The notes beneath the pieces were generated by a model. The model was not told where the DNA came from. It worked only from the letters and a program-made list of their open reading frames with translations, and ran no database searches. The translations under genes were made by a program, and so were the position numbers. Below are positions 14,726 through 21,214 of a stretch of 23,228 nt of DNA, piece by piece (position 1 is the stretch's first letter; every line of letters starts with the position of its first letter). This DNA is from B4-G1 sp964393895 (GTDB lineage Bacteria > Chloroflexota > Anaerolineae > B4-G1), in assembly GCA_964393895.1 (NCBI GenBank), contig CAYMWP010000068.1:1-23228 (forward strand), given 5' to 3'.

Positions 14726-14766
14726 GGCGGCGCGGCTCAATCTGAGCAATCTCGAGAGTCCCGTCA

Positions 14767-15444
14767 ATGTCATTGGAAGACTATCCTCACCCATCGGTCA
14801 CGGTGGACGTAGTCATATTCACCTTGCGCGAGGATGACCTGCAAGCGTTGCTCATCAAGCGCAGACACCCCCCTGGCGAGGGAACGTGGGCCATCCCCGG
14901 CGGTTTTGTCGAGATCGGAGAATCGTTGGAGGAAGCGGCGCTGCGAGAACTGGAGGAGGAGACCGGCGTCCGCGACGTCTACCTGGAGCAACTCTATACC
15001 TTTGGAGACCCAGGCCGCGACCCTCGAGGCCACATCATCACAGTAGCCTACTTTGCCCTGGTTCCTGCCGTCGCCATTGACCCCCGCGCCGGATCGGACG
15101 CTGCCGCGACTGGTTGGTGGTCCGTCTACGATCTACCTCCGTTAGCCTTCGACCACACCGACATCTTGGCCTATGCTCTGCAGCGGTTGCGCTACAAGCT
15201 AGAGTACACGGCCGTGGGTTTCGAGTTCCTGCCAGAAACATTCACCCTGAGTGAACTACAGACCGCTTACGAGATCATATTGGGGGAGGGACTGGACAAG
15301 CGCAATTTCCGCCGCAAAATTCTCAGCGCGAACATCATTGAGAAAACGGGCCAGTATCGCAGCGGCGAGGGCCGTCCAGCCAGACTATACCACTTTCGCG
15401 ATGATGCCGTGGCAGAAGTTAAAGCGCGGCGCTTGTTTCCTTGA
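14767..15444 (+). CDS. nrtR: NrtR: Nudix-related transcriptional regulator of NAD metabolism
   Basis: This 225-residue protein has an N-terminal Nudix domain (about 8-140) and a C-terminal winged helix (about 155-225; LPETFTLSELQTAYEII, LDKRNFRRKIL). That is the NrtR layout. NrtR represses NAD genes, and ADP-ribose releases it from DNA in characterised members. The Nudix box is complete (G46-x5-E52-x7-RE-L-x-EE-x-G67), so hydrolase activity may be retained, unlike in NrtRs with degenerate boxes. The ribosome site before the ATG at 14767 is weak (GAGAG). It stands directly ahead of nadE-nadCA-nadB, which supports the assignment. The nadE promoter overlaps its stop codon, suggesting separate control. 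Confidence 0.9.
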   Translation: MSLEDYPHPSVTVDVVIFTLREDDLQALLIKRRHPPGEGTWAIPGGFVEIGESLEEAALRELEEETGVRDVYLEQLYTFGDPGRDPRGHIITVAYFALVPAVAIDPRAGSDAAATGWWSVYDLPPLAFDHTDILAYALQRLRYKLEYTAVGFEFLPETFTLSELQTAYEIILGEGLDKRNFRRKILSANIIEKTGQYRSGEGRPARLYHFRDDAVAEVKARRLFP

Positions 15445-15468
15445 CAAATCAAGTCTTTGGACTATACT
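15441..15468 (+). promoter_or_regulatory. Promoter of the nadE operon
   Basis: A perfect TTGACA (15441-15446), overlapping the nrtR stop, and TATACT (15463-15468) are 16 bp apart. The spacer contains a small AGTC-TTTG-GACT dyad. The transcript would start near 15475 and run through nadE, nadC-nadA, nadB and kptA. Confidence 0.72.
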
Positions 15469-15513
15469 TTGTGTGCAAATAACACCAACGACCTTTTTCT
15501 TTTTTGCAACCAT

Positions 15514-15534
15514 TTAGTGTATGTTTAACACTAA
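15514..15534 (+). promoter_or_regulatory. Candidate NrtR operator
   Basis: TTAGTGT-N7-ACACTAA is a perfect 7-bp-arm dyad just ahead of the nadE ribosome site (AAGGAG). It lies about 40 bases downstream of the predicted start site, a position where a bound repressor would block elongation. It could also overlap a weaker second promoter. Assignment to NrtR rests on the neighbouring nrtR gene and is inference. Confidence 0.55.
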
Positions 15535-15548
15535 TTAAGGAGATTCCA

Positions 15549-16289
15549 ATGCCACTTTCCGATCAAATCGCTGCCTGGCTCCGCGAGCGCCTCGCCGCCG
15601 CCAACGCTGACGGATTTGTCTGCGGCCTCAGCGGCGGGGTGGATTCGGCCACCGCCGCTGCGCTGGCGGTGCGGGCCGTCGGCTCGGAGCACGTCCTGGC
15701 CGCGCTGATGCCCTGCCGCTCAGTGCCAGAGGACGCCGCGCTGGGGCAGCTCGTCGCCGCCACCTTTGGCATGCCCACCGTCACTGTGGATTTGAGCGCG
15801 GCCTACGATGCGCTCGTGGCCCAGGTCCCGCCTGATGCACAGTCCGGCGGCTTGGCCGCTGCCAACGTCAAACCCCGGCTGCGGATGATCACGCTCTACT
15901 ACCTGGCTCAGTCCCGCAACTATTTGGTGCTCGGTTCGGGCAACAAGACAGAACTCGCCGTAGGCTACTTTACCAAGTATGGAGATGGAGGAGTGGACCT
16001 TTTGCCCCTGGGCAACCTGGACAAAACCCGGGTATGGGAGCTGGCCCGCGAGCTGGGCGTGCCGCGCGAGGTCGTCGAGCGGGCCCCTTCGGCGGGGCTG
16101 TGGCCTGGCCAGACCGACGAGGGGGAGATGGGCATCACCTACCGCGAACTGGATCGGGTGCTGGCAGCCATTGATGCGGGCGATACCTCTGACATCCAGC
16201 CGGCGACGCTGGAAAAAGTGCAGGGGATGGTGGCCCGCTCCGCTCACAAACGGGCCATGCCGCCCGTGTTCAGAGTAGGAAGTGAGTGA
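15549..16289 (+). CDS. nadE: NAD+ synthase, ammonia-dependent type
   Basis: NadE makes NAD from nicotinate adenine dinucleotide, ATP and ammonia through an adenylated intermediate. The 246-residue protein is the single-domain form without an N-terminal glutaminase. The ATP pyrophosphatase loop is SGGVDS at 28-33. Further motifs are GSGNKTELAVGYFTKYGDGG and LLPLGNLDKTRVWELA, followed by PSAGLWPGQTDEGEMG. The ATG at 15549 follows AAGGAG at good spacing; upstream in-frame codons belong to the operator region. Its stop overlaps the GTG start of the next gene as GTGA, so the two are translationally coupled. Identity is confident. Confidence 0.95.
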   Translation: MPLSDQIAAWLRERLAAANADGFVCGLSGGVDSATAAALAVRAVGSEHVLAALMPCRSVPEDAALGQLVAATFGMPTVTVDLSAAYDALVAQVPPDAQSGGLAAANVKPRLRMITLYYLAQSRNYLVLGSGNKTELAVGYFTKYGDGGVDLLPLGNLDKTRVWELARELGVPREVVERAPSAGLWPGQTDEGEMGITYRELDRVLAAIDAGDTSDIQPATLEKVQGMVARSAHKRAMPPVFRVGSE

Positions 16290-18163
16290 AAATGGATGAA
16301 ATTCTCGCCGCTGCTCAACCGCTGATCGAGTTGGCTATCGCCGAGGACATTGGCCCGGGTGACGCCACCTCCGAGGCGGTGCTGCCGGCCGACCTGACGT
16401 TACACGCCCGCGTCGTCGCCAAGAGCGCGGGCGTCGTCGCCGGGTTGCCCGTGGCCGAGGCGGTCTTTTACCGCGTGAATCCGGCCCTGCGCTTTACCTC
16501 CCACGTGCAGGATGGAGCCCGCGTCGAGCCGGGCGATCTGGTGGCCGAGGTGACCGGGCCAGGGCGGGGGATGCTGGCCGCCGAGCGGACCGCCCTCAAC
16601 TTTTTGCAGCGCCTCTCCGGCATCGCCACGCTCACGCGCGCCTTTGTGGACGCGGCCGCCAGTACCGGTGCAACCATCCTGGATACCCGCAAGACCCACC
16701 CCGGCTATCGCGTGCTGGAAAAGTACGCCGTGCGTATGGGCGGCGGCCAGAACCACCGTATGAGCCTGTACGATATGATGCTGGTCAAGGACAACCACGT
16801 TGACGCCGCCGGCTCCATCACCGCCGCCGTCGAGCGGGCCAGGGCCGGCCATCCCGATTTACCCATCGAGGTCGAGGTCAGAAACCTGGACGAGTTGCGC
16901 GAAGCGTTAGGACTGAACGTGGACCGCATTATGCTGGACAACATGAGCCTGGACGAGATGCGAGGGGCGGTTCGGATTGCCGCTGGACGGGTGGAGCTGG
17001 AAGCATCCGGCAACGTCAATCTGGAGACCGTCGCCGCCATCGCCGCCAGCGGCGTGGACTATATTTCCGTTGGCTCGCTCACTCACTCGGCCCCCGCTCT
17101 CGATCTGAGCATGAAAATCTCCAACCTCCAATCTCTAATTCTTGCTCTCAAATCTCAGTTGGGGGACTCGCTCGTCATCCTCGGCCACCACTACCAGCGA
17201 GATGACGTGATCCAATTCGCCGACTTTCGGGGCGACTCACTCAAACTGGCCCGCGATGCCGCCAACTGCCACGAGGCAAAGTATATTGTTTTTTGCGGCG
17301 TCCACTTTATGGCCGAGACGGCCGCTATCCTGGCCCAACCTGGCCAGACCGTGCTCATACCCGACCTGGAGGCCGGCTGTCCGCTGGCTGCTATGGCCGG
17401 CCTGGAGGACGTGGAGCAGGCGTGGGCGCAGTTAGGCCAAGCGATGGACGTCGAGAACGAGGTAATGCCGATAACCTACGTCAACTCGTCTGCCGGCCTG
17501 AAAGCCTTCTGTGGGCGGCACGGCGGATTGGTCTGCACCTCCTCCAACGCCCAGGCGGTGCTCGAGTGGGCGCTCGAACAGCGGCCCCGCGTCCTCTTCT
17601 TCCCCGACCAACACCTGGGGCGCAACACGGCCAAGCGCATGGGTGTCTCGGTGGAGGAAATGCTGATGTGGAACCCGAGCCGCCCTAACGGCGGCCACGA
17701 TGCCGCTACCTTGAAGCAGGGGCGAGTCTTTCTCTGGCGCGGCTTTTGCAACGTCCACCAGCGCTTTCTCCCAGAGCACGTGAGCGCCTGGCGCGAGCGA
17801 GAGCCTGGCATTCGCATCATCGTTCACCCGGAGTGTATGGAACGAGTCGTGGACCTGGCGGACGAGGCCGGCTCCACCGCCTATATCATCCGCCGGGTGG
17901 AAGAATCGCCGCCGGGCAGTATATGGGCCATCGGCACCGAGTTCAACCTGGTCAACCGTCTCAAGCACGAGCACCCGGAACATCTCATCGCTTCCCTCTC
18001 TCCCGAACCGAGTTATTGCCGAACGATGAACCTCATCACGCCGGAGAAACTGGCCCGCGTGCTGGAGGGGCTGGCCCAGGGAGAGACCGTCAACCCGGTC
18101 ACCGTCCCGGATGAGGTGGCCCGCGACGCGCGGGCGGCGCTGGAGCGGATGCTGGAGATATGA
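16286..18163 (+). CDS. nadC-nadA: Fused quinolinate phosphoribosyltransferase and quinolinate synthase (NadC-NadA)
   Basis: This single 625-residue frame contains two complete enzymes. Residues 1-278 are NadC, which turns quinolinate and PRPP into nicotinate mononucleotide; it shows ERTALNFLQRLSGIAT (100-115), DTRKTHPGYR (133-142), GGGQNHRMSLYD (152-163) and LVKDNH. Residues about 280-625 are NadA, which makes quinolinate from iminoaspartate and dihydroxyacetone phosphate; it shows ILGHHYQRDDVIQ (298-310) and CGVHFMAETAAIL. Three likely [4Fe-4S] ligands are C365 (AGCPLA), C488 (RGFCNVH) and C578 (YCRTMN). No stop or ribosome site separates them, and the linker is essentially absent. The product of the second half is the substrate of the first. 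The GTG at 16286 fits the AGGA spacing; ATG at 16292 is the alternative. The seam is a heptanucleotide repeat. Confidence 0.94.
   Translation: MKMDEILAAAQPLIELAIAEDIGPGDATSEAVLPADLTLHARVVAKSAGVVAGLPVAEAVFYRVNPALRFTSHVQDGARVEPGDLVAEVTGPGRGMLAAERTALNFLQRLSGIATLTRAFVDAAASTGATILDTRKTHPGYRVLEKYAVRMGGGQNHRMSLYDMMLVKDNHVDAAGSITAAVERARAGHPDLPIEVEVRNLDELREALGLNVDRIMLDNMSLDEMRGAVRIAAGRVELEASGNVNLETVAAIAASGVDYISVGSLTHSAPALDLSMKISNLQSLILALKSQLGDSLVILGHHYQRDDVIQFADFRGDSLKLARDAANCHEAKYIVFCGVHFMAETAAILAQPGQTVLIPDLEAGCPLAAMAGLEDVEQAWAQLGQAMDVENEVMPITYVNSSAGLKAFCGRHGGLVCTSSNAQAVLEWALEQRPRVLFFPDQHLGRNTAKRMGVSVEEMLMWNPSRPNGGHDAATLKQGRVFLWRGFCNVHQRFLPEHVSAWREREPGIRIIVHPECMERVVDLADEAGSTAYIIRRVEESPPGSIWAIGTEFNLVNRLKHEHPEHLIASLSPEPSYCRTMNLITPEKLARVLEGLAQGETVNPVTVPDEVARDARAALERMLEI
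17119..17160. repeat. Heptanucleotide repeat at the NadC-NadA seam
   Basis: Six 7-base units follow one another. Most begin with CTC (CTCCAAC, CTCCAAT, then variants); the fourth (TCTTGCT) is divergent. They encode residues about 279-291, the junction and first helix of the NadA part. The unit type resembles 6905-6939. Confidence 0.7.
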
Positions 18164-18193
18164 GAGACCCTAAAGGTTTCAGGAAAGTCTTTA

Positions 18194-19765
18194 ATGAATT
18201 CTCACCAAACCGACGTTCTGATCATCGGCTGCGGCATCGCTGGCGCGTCGGCCGCACTGCGGCTGGCGCAGGATAGCCAGCGGCAGATCACCATAATCAC
18301 CCGCACCGCCGAGCCGGAGGAGAATAACACCCGCTATGCCCAGGGCGGCATCGTCACGCTGGGCGAGGACGACAGCGCCGACCTGATCGTCGAGGACGTG
18401 CTGGCTGCCGGTGCTGGTCTCAGCCTGCCCACTGCCGCCCGCATCCTGGCCACGGAAGGGCCCGAGTTAGTGCGCGACGTTCTCGCGGGGAGTGTGGGCG
18501 TTTCTTTCGACCAGGCCTACGGTATGGAGGGGGCGCACTCGCGCCCGCGTATTCTCCACGTAGGAGACGCCACCGGCAAGGCCATCATCCAGGCCCTCAT
18601 CGCCGCCATGCGCCAGCGGCCTAACGTAGACATAGTCACCGAGGCCACCGCCGTGGACCTAATCACGTTTCCCCACCACGCCAACGACCCCCTGAGCGTC
18701 TACGAACCCATTACCTGCCACGGGGCCTATGTTTTCGAGCAGTCGCGGCGGGTCGTCCGCCGCTATCTGGCCGGAGCGACCATCCTCGCGACCGGCGGGC
18801 TGGGTCGCATCTACCGCTACACCACCAACCCGGACGGCGCGCGGGGGGACGGGTTAGCGATGGCTTACCGGGCCGGTGCGCGCGTCATCAACGCCGAGTA
18901 CGTCCAATTTCATCCCACCGCTCTCGCTCTACCGGACGGAGGGGGATTCCTCATCTCTGAGGCGGTGCGGGGCGAAGGAGGGCGTCTATTCACGCCCGCC
19001 GGGCGCCATTTTATGGAAAAGTACGCGCCCGAGTGGCAAGACCTGGCTCCGCGCGACGTGGTGGCCCGCGCCATCCACCACGAGATGGTCGAGCACGGCT
19101 ATCCCCACGTTCTCTTGGACATCCACTCCGCCATATCTCCGGAGCGCATCCAGGAACGCTTCCCCACTATCTATGCCCGCTGTCTGGAACTGGGGCTGGA
19201 TATAACCCGCCAGTCCATCCCGGTCGTTCCGGCCGCCCACTATTTCTGCGGAGGTGTCTGGACCGACGAGTGGGCGCGCGCGACGGTCGAAACCCTCTAC
19301 GCCGTCGGCGAGGTAGCCTGCACCGGTGTTCACGGCGCGAACCGGCTGGCGAGCACATCGCTCTTGGAGGGCCTCGTCTGGGGCAATCGCGCCGCGCGAG
19401 ACATCGCCGACCGCGACTCGCTCCCCGTCGCCGGCCCCGATGACGTTCCTCTCTGGGAGGAAATAGGGTTGGAGGAGGCCGACCCAGCCCTGATCTGGCG
19501 CGATATGCGCACCATCCAGCACACCATGTGGCACTACGTCGGCCTCGTTCGCTCGACCAGGCGGCTGACGCGCGCCATGCGAGATTTGGGCCACCTGAAG
19601 CAAGACATCGAGGATTTCTACCGCGCCACCCGCTTGAACGACGCACTGATCGGGCTGCGCCACAGCGTCCAAGCGGCCATCATCGTCGCCATGGCCGCGC
19701 AACACAACCGCCGCAGCCGGGGCTGCCACTATCGCGACGATACCAAAGGCTCGGCGCCGATGTGA
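18194..19765 (+). CDS. nadB: L-aspartate oxidase
   Basis: NadB is an FAD enzyme that oxidises L-aspartate to iminoaspartate, the substrate of NadA, so it acts one step before the fused protein encoded 30 bp upstream. The 523-residue protein has the dinucleotide-binding start VLIIGCGIAGASAA (8-21), the TRYAQGGIV flavin segment, EYVQFHPTAL, and the conserved VPAAHYFCGGV and GANRLASTSLLEGLVWG blocks near the C-terminal side. A C-terminal helical domain follows, as in the succinate dehydrogenase/fumarate reductase family. AGGAAAG precedes the ATG at 18194. Length and order of motifs are normal. Confidence 0.95.
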   Translation: MNSHQTDVLIIGCGIAGASAALRLAQDSQRQITIITRTAEPEENNTRYAQGGIVTLGEDDSADLIVEDVLAAGAGLSLPTAARILATEGPELVRDVLAGSVGVSFDQAYGMEGAHSRPRILHVGDATGKAIIQALIAAMRQRPNVDIVTEATAVDLITFPHHANDPLSVYEPITCHGAYVFEQSRRVVRRYLAGATILATGGLGRIYRYTTNPDGARGDGLAMAYRAGARVINAEYVQFHPTALALPDGGGFLISEAVRGEGGRLFTPAGRHFMEKYAPEWQDLAPRDVVARAIHHEMVEHGYPHVLLDIHSAISPERIQERFPTIYARCLELGLDITRQSIPVVPAAHYFCGGVWTDEWARATVETLYAVGEVACTGVHGANRLASTSLLEGLVWGNRAARDIADRDSLPVAGPDDVPLWEEIGLEEADPALIWRDMRTIQHTMWHYVGLVRSTRRLTRAMRDLGHLKQDIEDFYRATRLNDALIGLRHSVQAAIIVAMAAQHNRRSRGCHYRDDTKGSAPM

Positions 19766-19773
19766 GTCACACC

Positions 19774-19802
19774 CCGAGGTTGCGAAAGACCTCGGAGGCC
19801 TA
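19774..19802 (+). repeat. Hairpin and AGACCTCGGAGG-type core between nadB and kptA
   Basis: CCGAGGT (19774-19780) and ACCTCGG (19789-19795) can pair with an 8-base loop. The right arm is part of a copy of the dispersed AGACCTCGGAGGTCT core with one change (19788-19802). No U run follows, so it is not an obvious terminator. It may protect the nadB mRNA end or reduce read-through into kptA. Confidence 0.6.
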
Positions 19803-19811
19803 GGGGCGACT

Positions 19812-20366
19812 ATGACCGACCACCGCCTGGTCAAACTGAGCAAATTCTTGGCCCTCATCCTGCGCCACCAGCCGGAGCGGTTCGCGCTAGAGGTGGACGA
19901 GGAGGGCTGGGCGTCGCTCTCCGAGGTGATAGAGATCGTGCGCGGGCTGCCCAACTTTCGCTGGGCCACCCGCGCCGACGTGATGGCGCTAGTCGAGCAG
20001 GAAGCGGGCGACGGGAAGCGCCGCTTCCAGGTGGAGGGAGGCCGCATCCGCGCCCGCTACGGCCACTCTATCGCGCAACCGGTCCGCTACGAGCCTTGCA
20101 CGCCGCCGCCGACCCTCTACCACAGCACCTCTCCCGACGCGCTACAAATCATCCGCCGCGAGGGTCTCAGGCCAATGGGGCGGCAGTACGTCCACCTCTC
20201 GCCCGACCCGGAGGTGGCCGTGAGCGTCGGTGCCCGCCACGACGAACGGCCCGTCGTCGCCGTCCGCGCCGCCGCCGCTCACGCAGCGGGCATCCAGTTC
20301 TACCAGGCGGACGAGGCGGTCTATCTGGCGAGAGAGATCCCGCCCGAGTTTGTGGAGAGCGATTGA
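19812..20366 (+). CDS. kptA: RNA 2'-phosphotransferase, Tpt1/KptA family
   Basis: KptA moves an internal RNA 2'-phosphate to NAD, releasing nicotinamide and ADP-ribose 1'',2''-cyclic phosphate. In fungi this ends tRNA splicing; the bacterial role is unsettled. The 184-residue protein has the N-terminal winged-helix part with LSKFLALILRHQP, where R18-H19 match the catalytic pair, then RARYGHS (80-86). The ADP-ribosyltransferase-like part follows with LYHST (102-106), GRQYVHLS (123-130) and AVYLAREIPPEF (169-180). All key motifs look intact. AGGGG precedes the ATG. It follows nadB by 46 bp and probably shares the NAD operon transcript. It ends 9 bp from the convergent crotonase gene. Confidence 0.93.
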   Translation: MTDHRLVKLSKFLALILRHQPERFALEVDEEGWASLSEVIEIVRGLPNFRWATRADVMALVEQEAGDGKRRFQVEGGRIRARYGHSIAQPVRYEPCTPPPTLYHSTSPDALQIIRREGLRPMGRQYVHLSPDPEVAVSVGARHDERPVVAVRAAAAHAAGIQFYQADEAVYLAREIPPEFVESD

Positions 20367-20375
20367 GAGCCGGGG

Positions 20376-21167
20376 CTACTTGCCCTTGAACTCGGGCTTG
20401 CGCTTTTGGAAAAAGGCGGCCAACCCCTCGGCTGCGTCCTCGGTCTGGGCGATGAGGGAGAGCATCATGGCCTCCCAGTGGAGCGAGTCGCGGAATGTAG
20501 CGTGCAGCGCGCGCCGCATCCCCAACTTGATGGCGCCGATGGCGAGCGTCGGGCCGGCTGCCAGCCGCACGGCCCACTGGCGGGCCGTGTCCAGCAGCTC
20601 CTCGTCCGGCACGACCCGGTTGACCAGGCCAATCTCGGCCGCCTCCGGCCCATAGACGCGCTCGCCGAAGAAGGCCAGTTCCTTCGCCTTGCGCAGCCCC
20701 ACCAGCCGGGGCGTCATAAAAGTGCTGCCCATGTCCAGCACCATGCCAATGTTGACATAGCCCAGGCAGAGGTAGGCCGATTCCGCGATCAGCGCCAGGT
20801 CGCAGACCAGGGCCAGGCTGCAACCGCCGCCCACCGCCGGCCCGTTGATCGCCGCCAGCCACGGTTTTTCCATCTCGGCGATGTCGGTCAGCAGCTCGTT
20901 CATCGCCATGAGCGCCGCCCGCACCCCCATGCCGCCGCTGGCGAGCGCCTCTCCAGAGCCGCCCAACAAGTTGGCCCCGGAGCAGAATCCCCGCCCGGCT
21001 CCGGTGAGCAGGATTGCCCGCACGTCGCGGTCGTTCGCCACCTCGTCCACGACATCGCGCAGCCGGACGAGCACGTCATAGCTGAGTGCGTTGAGCGTCT
21101 CCGGCTGATTGAGGGTGACGGTGGCAACCTGCTCGGATTTCTCTAGCAAAACAAGTTCAGAATTCAT
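20376..21167 (-). CDS. Enoyl-CoA hydratase/isomerase family protein, PaaG-like
   Basis: This 263-residue crotonase-fold enzyme acts on acyl-CoA thioesters. The oxyanion-hole segments GRGFCSGANL (59-68) and NGPAVGGGCSLAL (108-120) are present. The two hydratase glutamates are not: the first position is S117 and the second falls in YVNIGMVLDMG. D145 in that segment lines up with the catalytic aspartate of PaaG-type isomerases, so isomerisation (epoxyphenylacetyl-CoA or delta3/delta2 enoyl-CoA) is more likely than hydration. AAGGAG stands six bases before the ATG at 21167. With iorAB in the window, a phenylacetyl-CoA link is conceivable, but other paa genes are absent. Confidence 0.85.
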   Translation of the reverse strand: MNSELVLLEKSEQVATVTLNQPETLNALSYDVLVRLRDVVDEVANDRDVRAILLTGAGRGFCSGANLLGGSGEALASGGMGVRAALMAMNELLTDIAEMEKPWLAAINGPAVGGGCSLALVCDLALIAESAYLCLGYVNIGMVLDMGSTFMTPRLVGLRKAKELAFFGERVYGPEAAEIGLVNRVVPDEELLDTARQWAVRLAAGPTLAIGAIKLGMRRALHATFRDSLHWEAMMLSLIAQTEDAAEGLAAFFQKRKPEFKGK

Positions 21168-21179
21168 CGTCGGCTCCTT

Positions 21180-21214
21180 TTGAAGCTTGACTTTTTACGC
21201 TTGACGTTTCACAC
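21180..21214. repeat. Degenerate heptanucleotide tandem repeat (ACGTTTC family)
   Basis: Five 7-base units such as TTGACTT and TTGACGT cover the stop codon of the hydrolase gene (21209-21211) and the spacer before the crotonase ribosome site. The units are a rotated, related form of those at 3755-3789. Confidence 0.7.

Larger units (their letters stand above)
14388..14766. repeat. Repeat-rich spacer without genes
   Basis: This 379-bp stretch shows no supported gene. It holds GGGCACAAAGGGCACC direct units (14462-14477) and a converse TTTGTGTACTTTGTGG tract (14665-14680). It also has an exact 54-bp inverted copy of window bases 1-54, a second AGACCTCGGAGGTCT core (14618-14632), inverted GCGTTCAGGC/GCCTGAACG pieces near 14426 and 14600, and a 9-bp inverted repeat (14681-14725). 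It looks like an accumulation site of short dispersed elements. Confidence 0.7.

Noticed and set aside
17111..17113. Internal ATG as a separate nadA start
   Set aside because: There is no ribosome site before it and no stop ends nadC, so a fused protein is the simpler reading.
18986..20047. Minus-strand open frame opposite nadB and kptA
   Set aside because: Both plus-strand genes are complete and motif-supported; the minus-strand product has no features.
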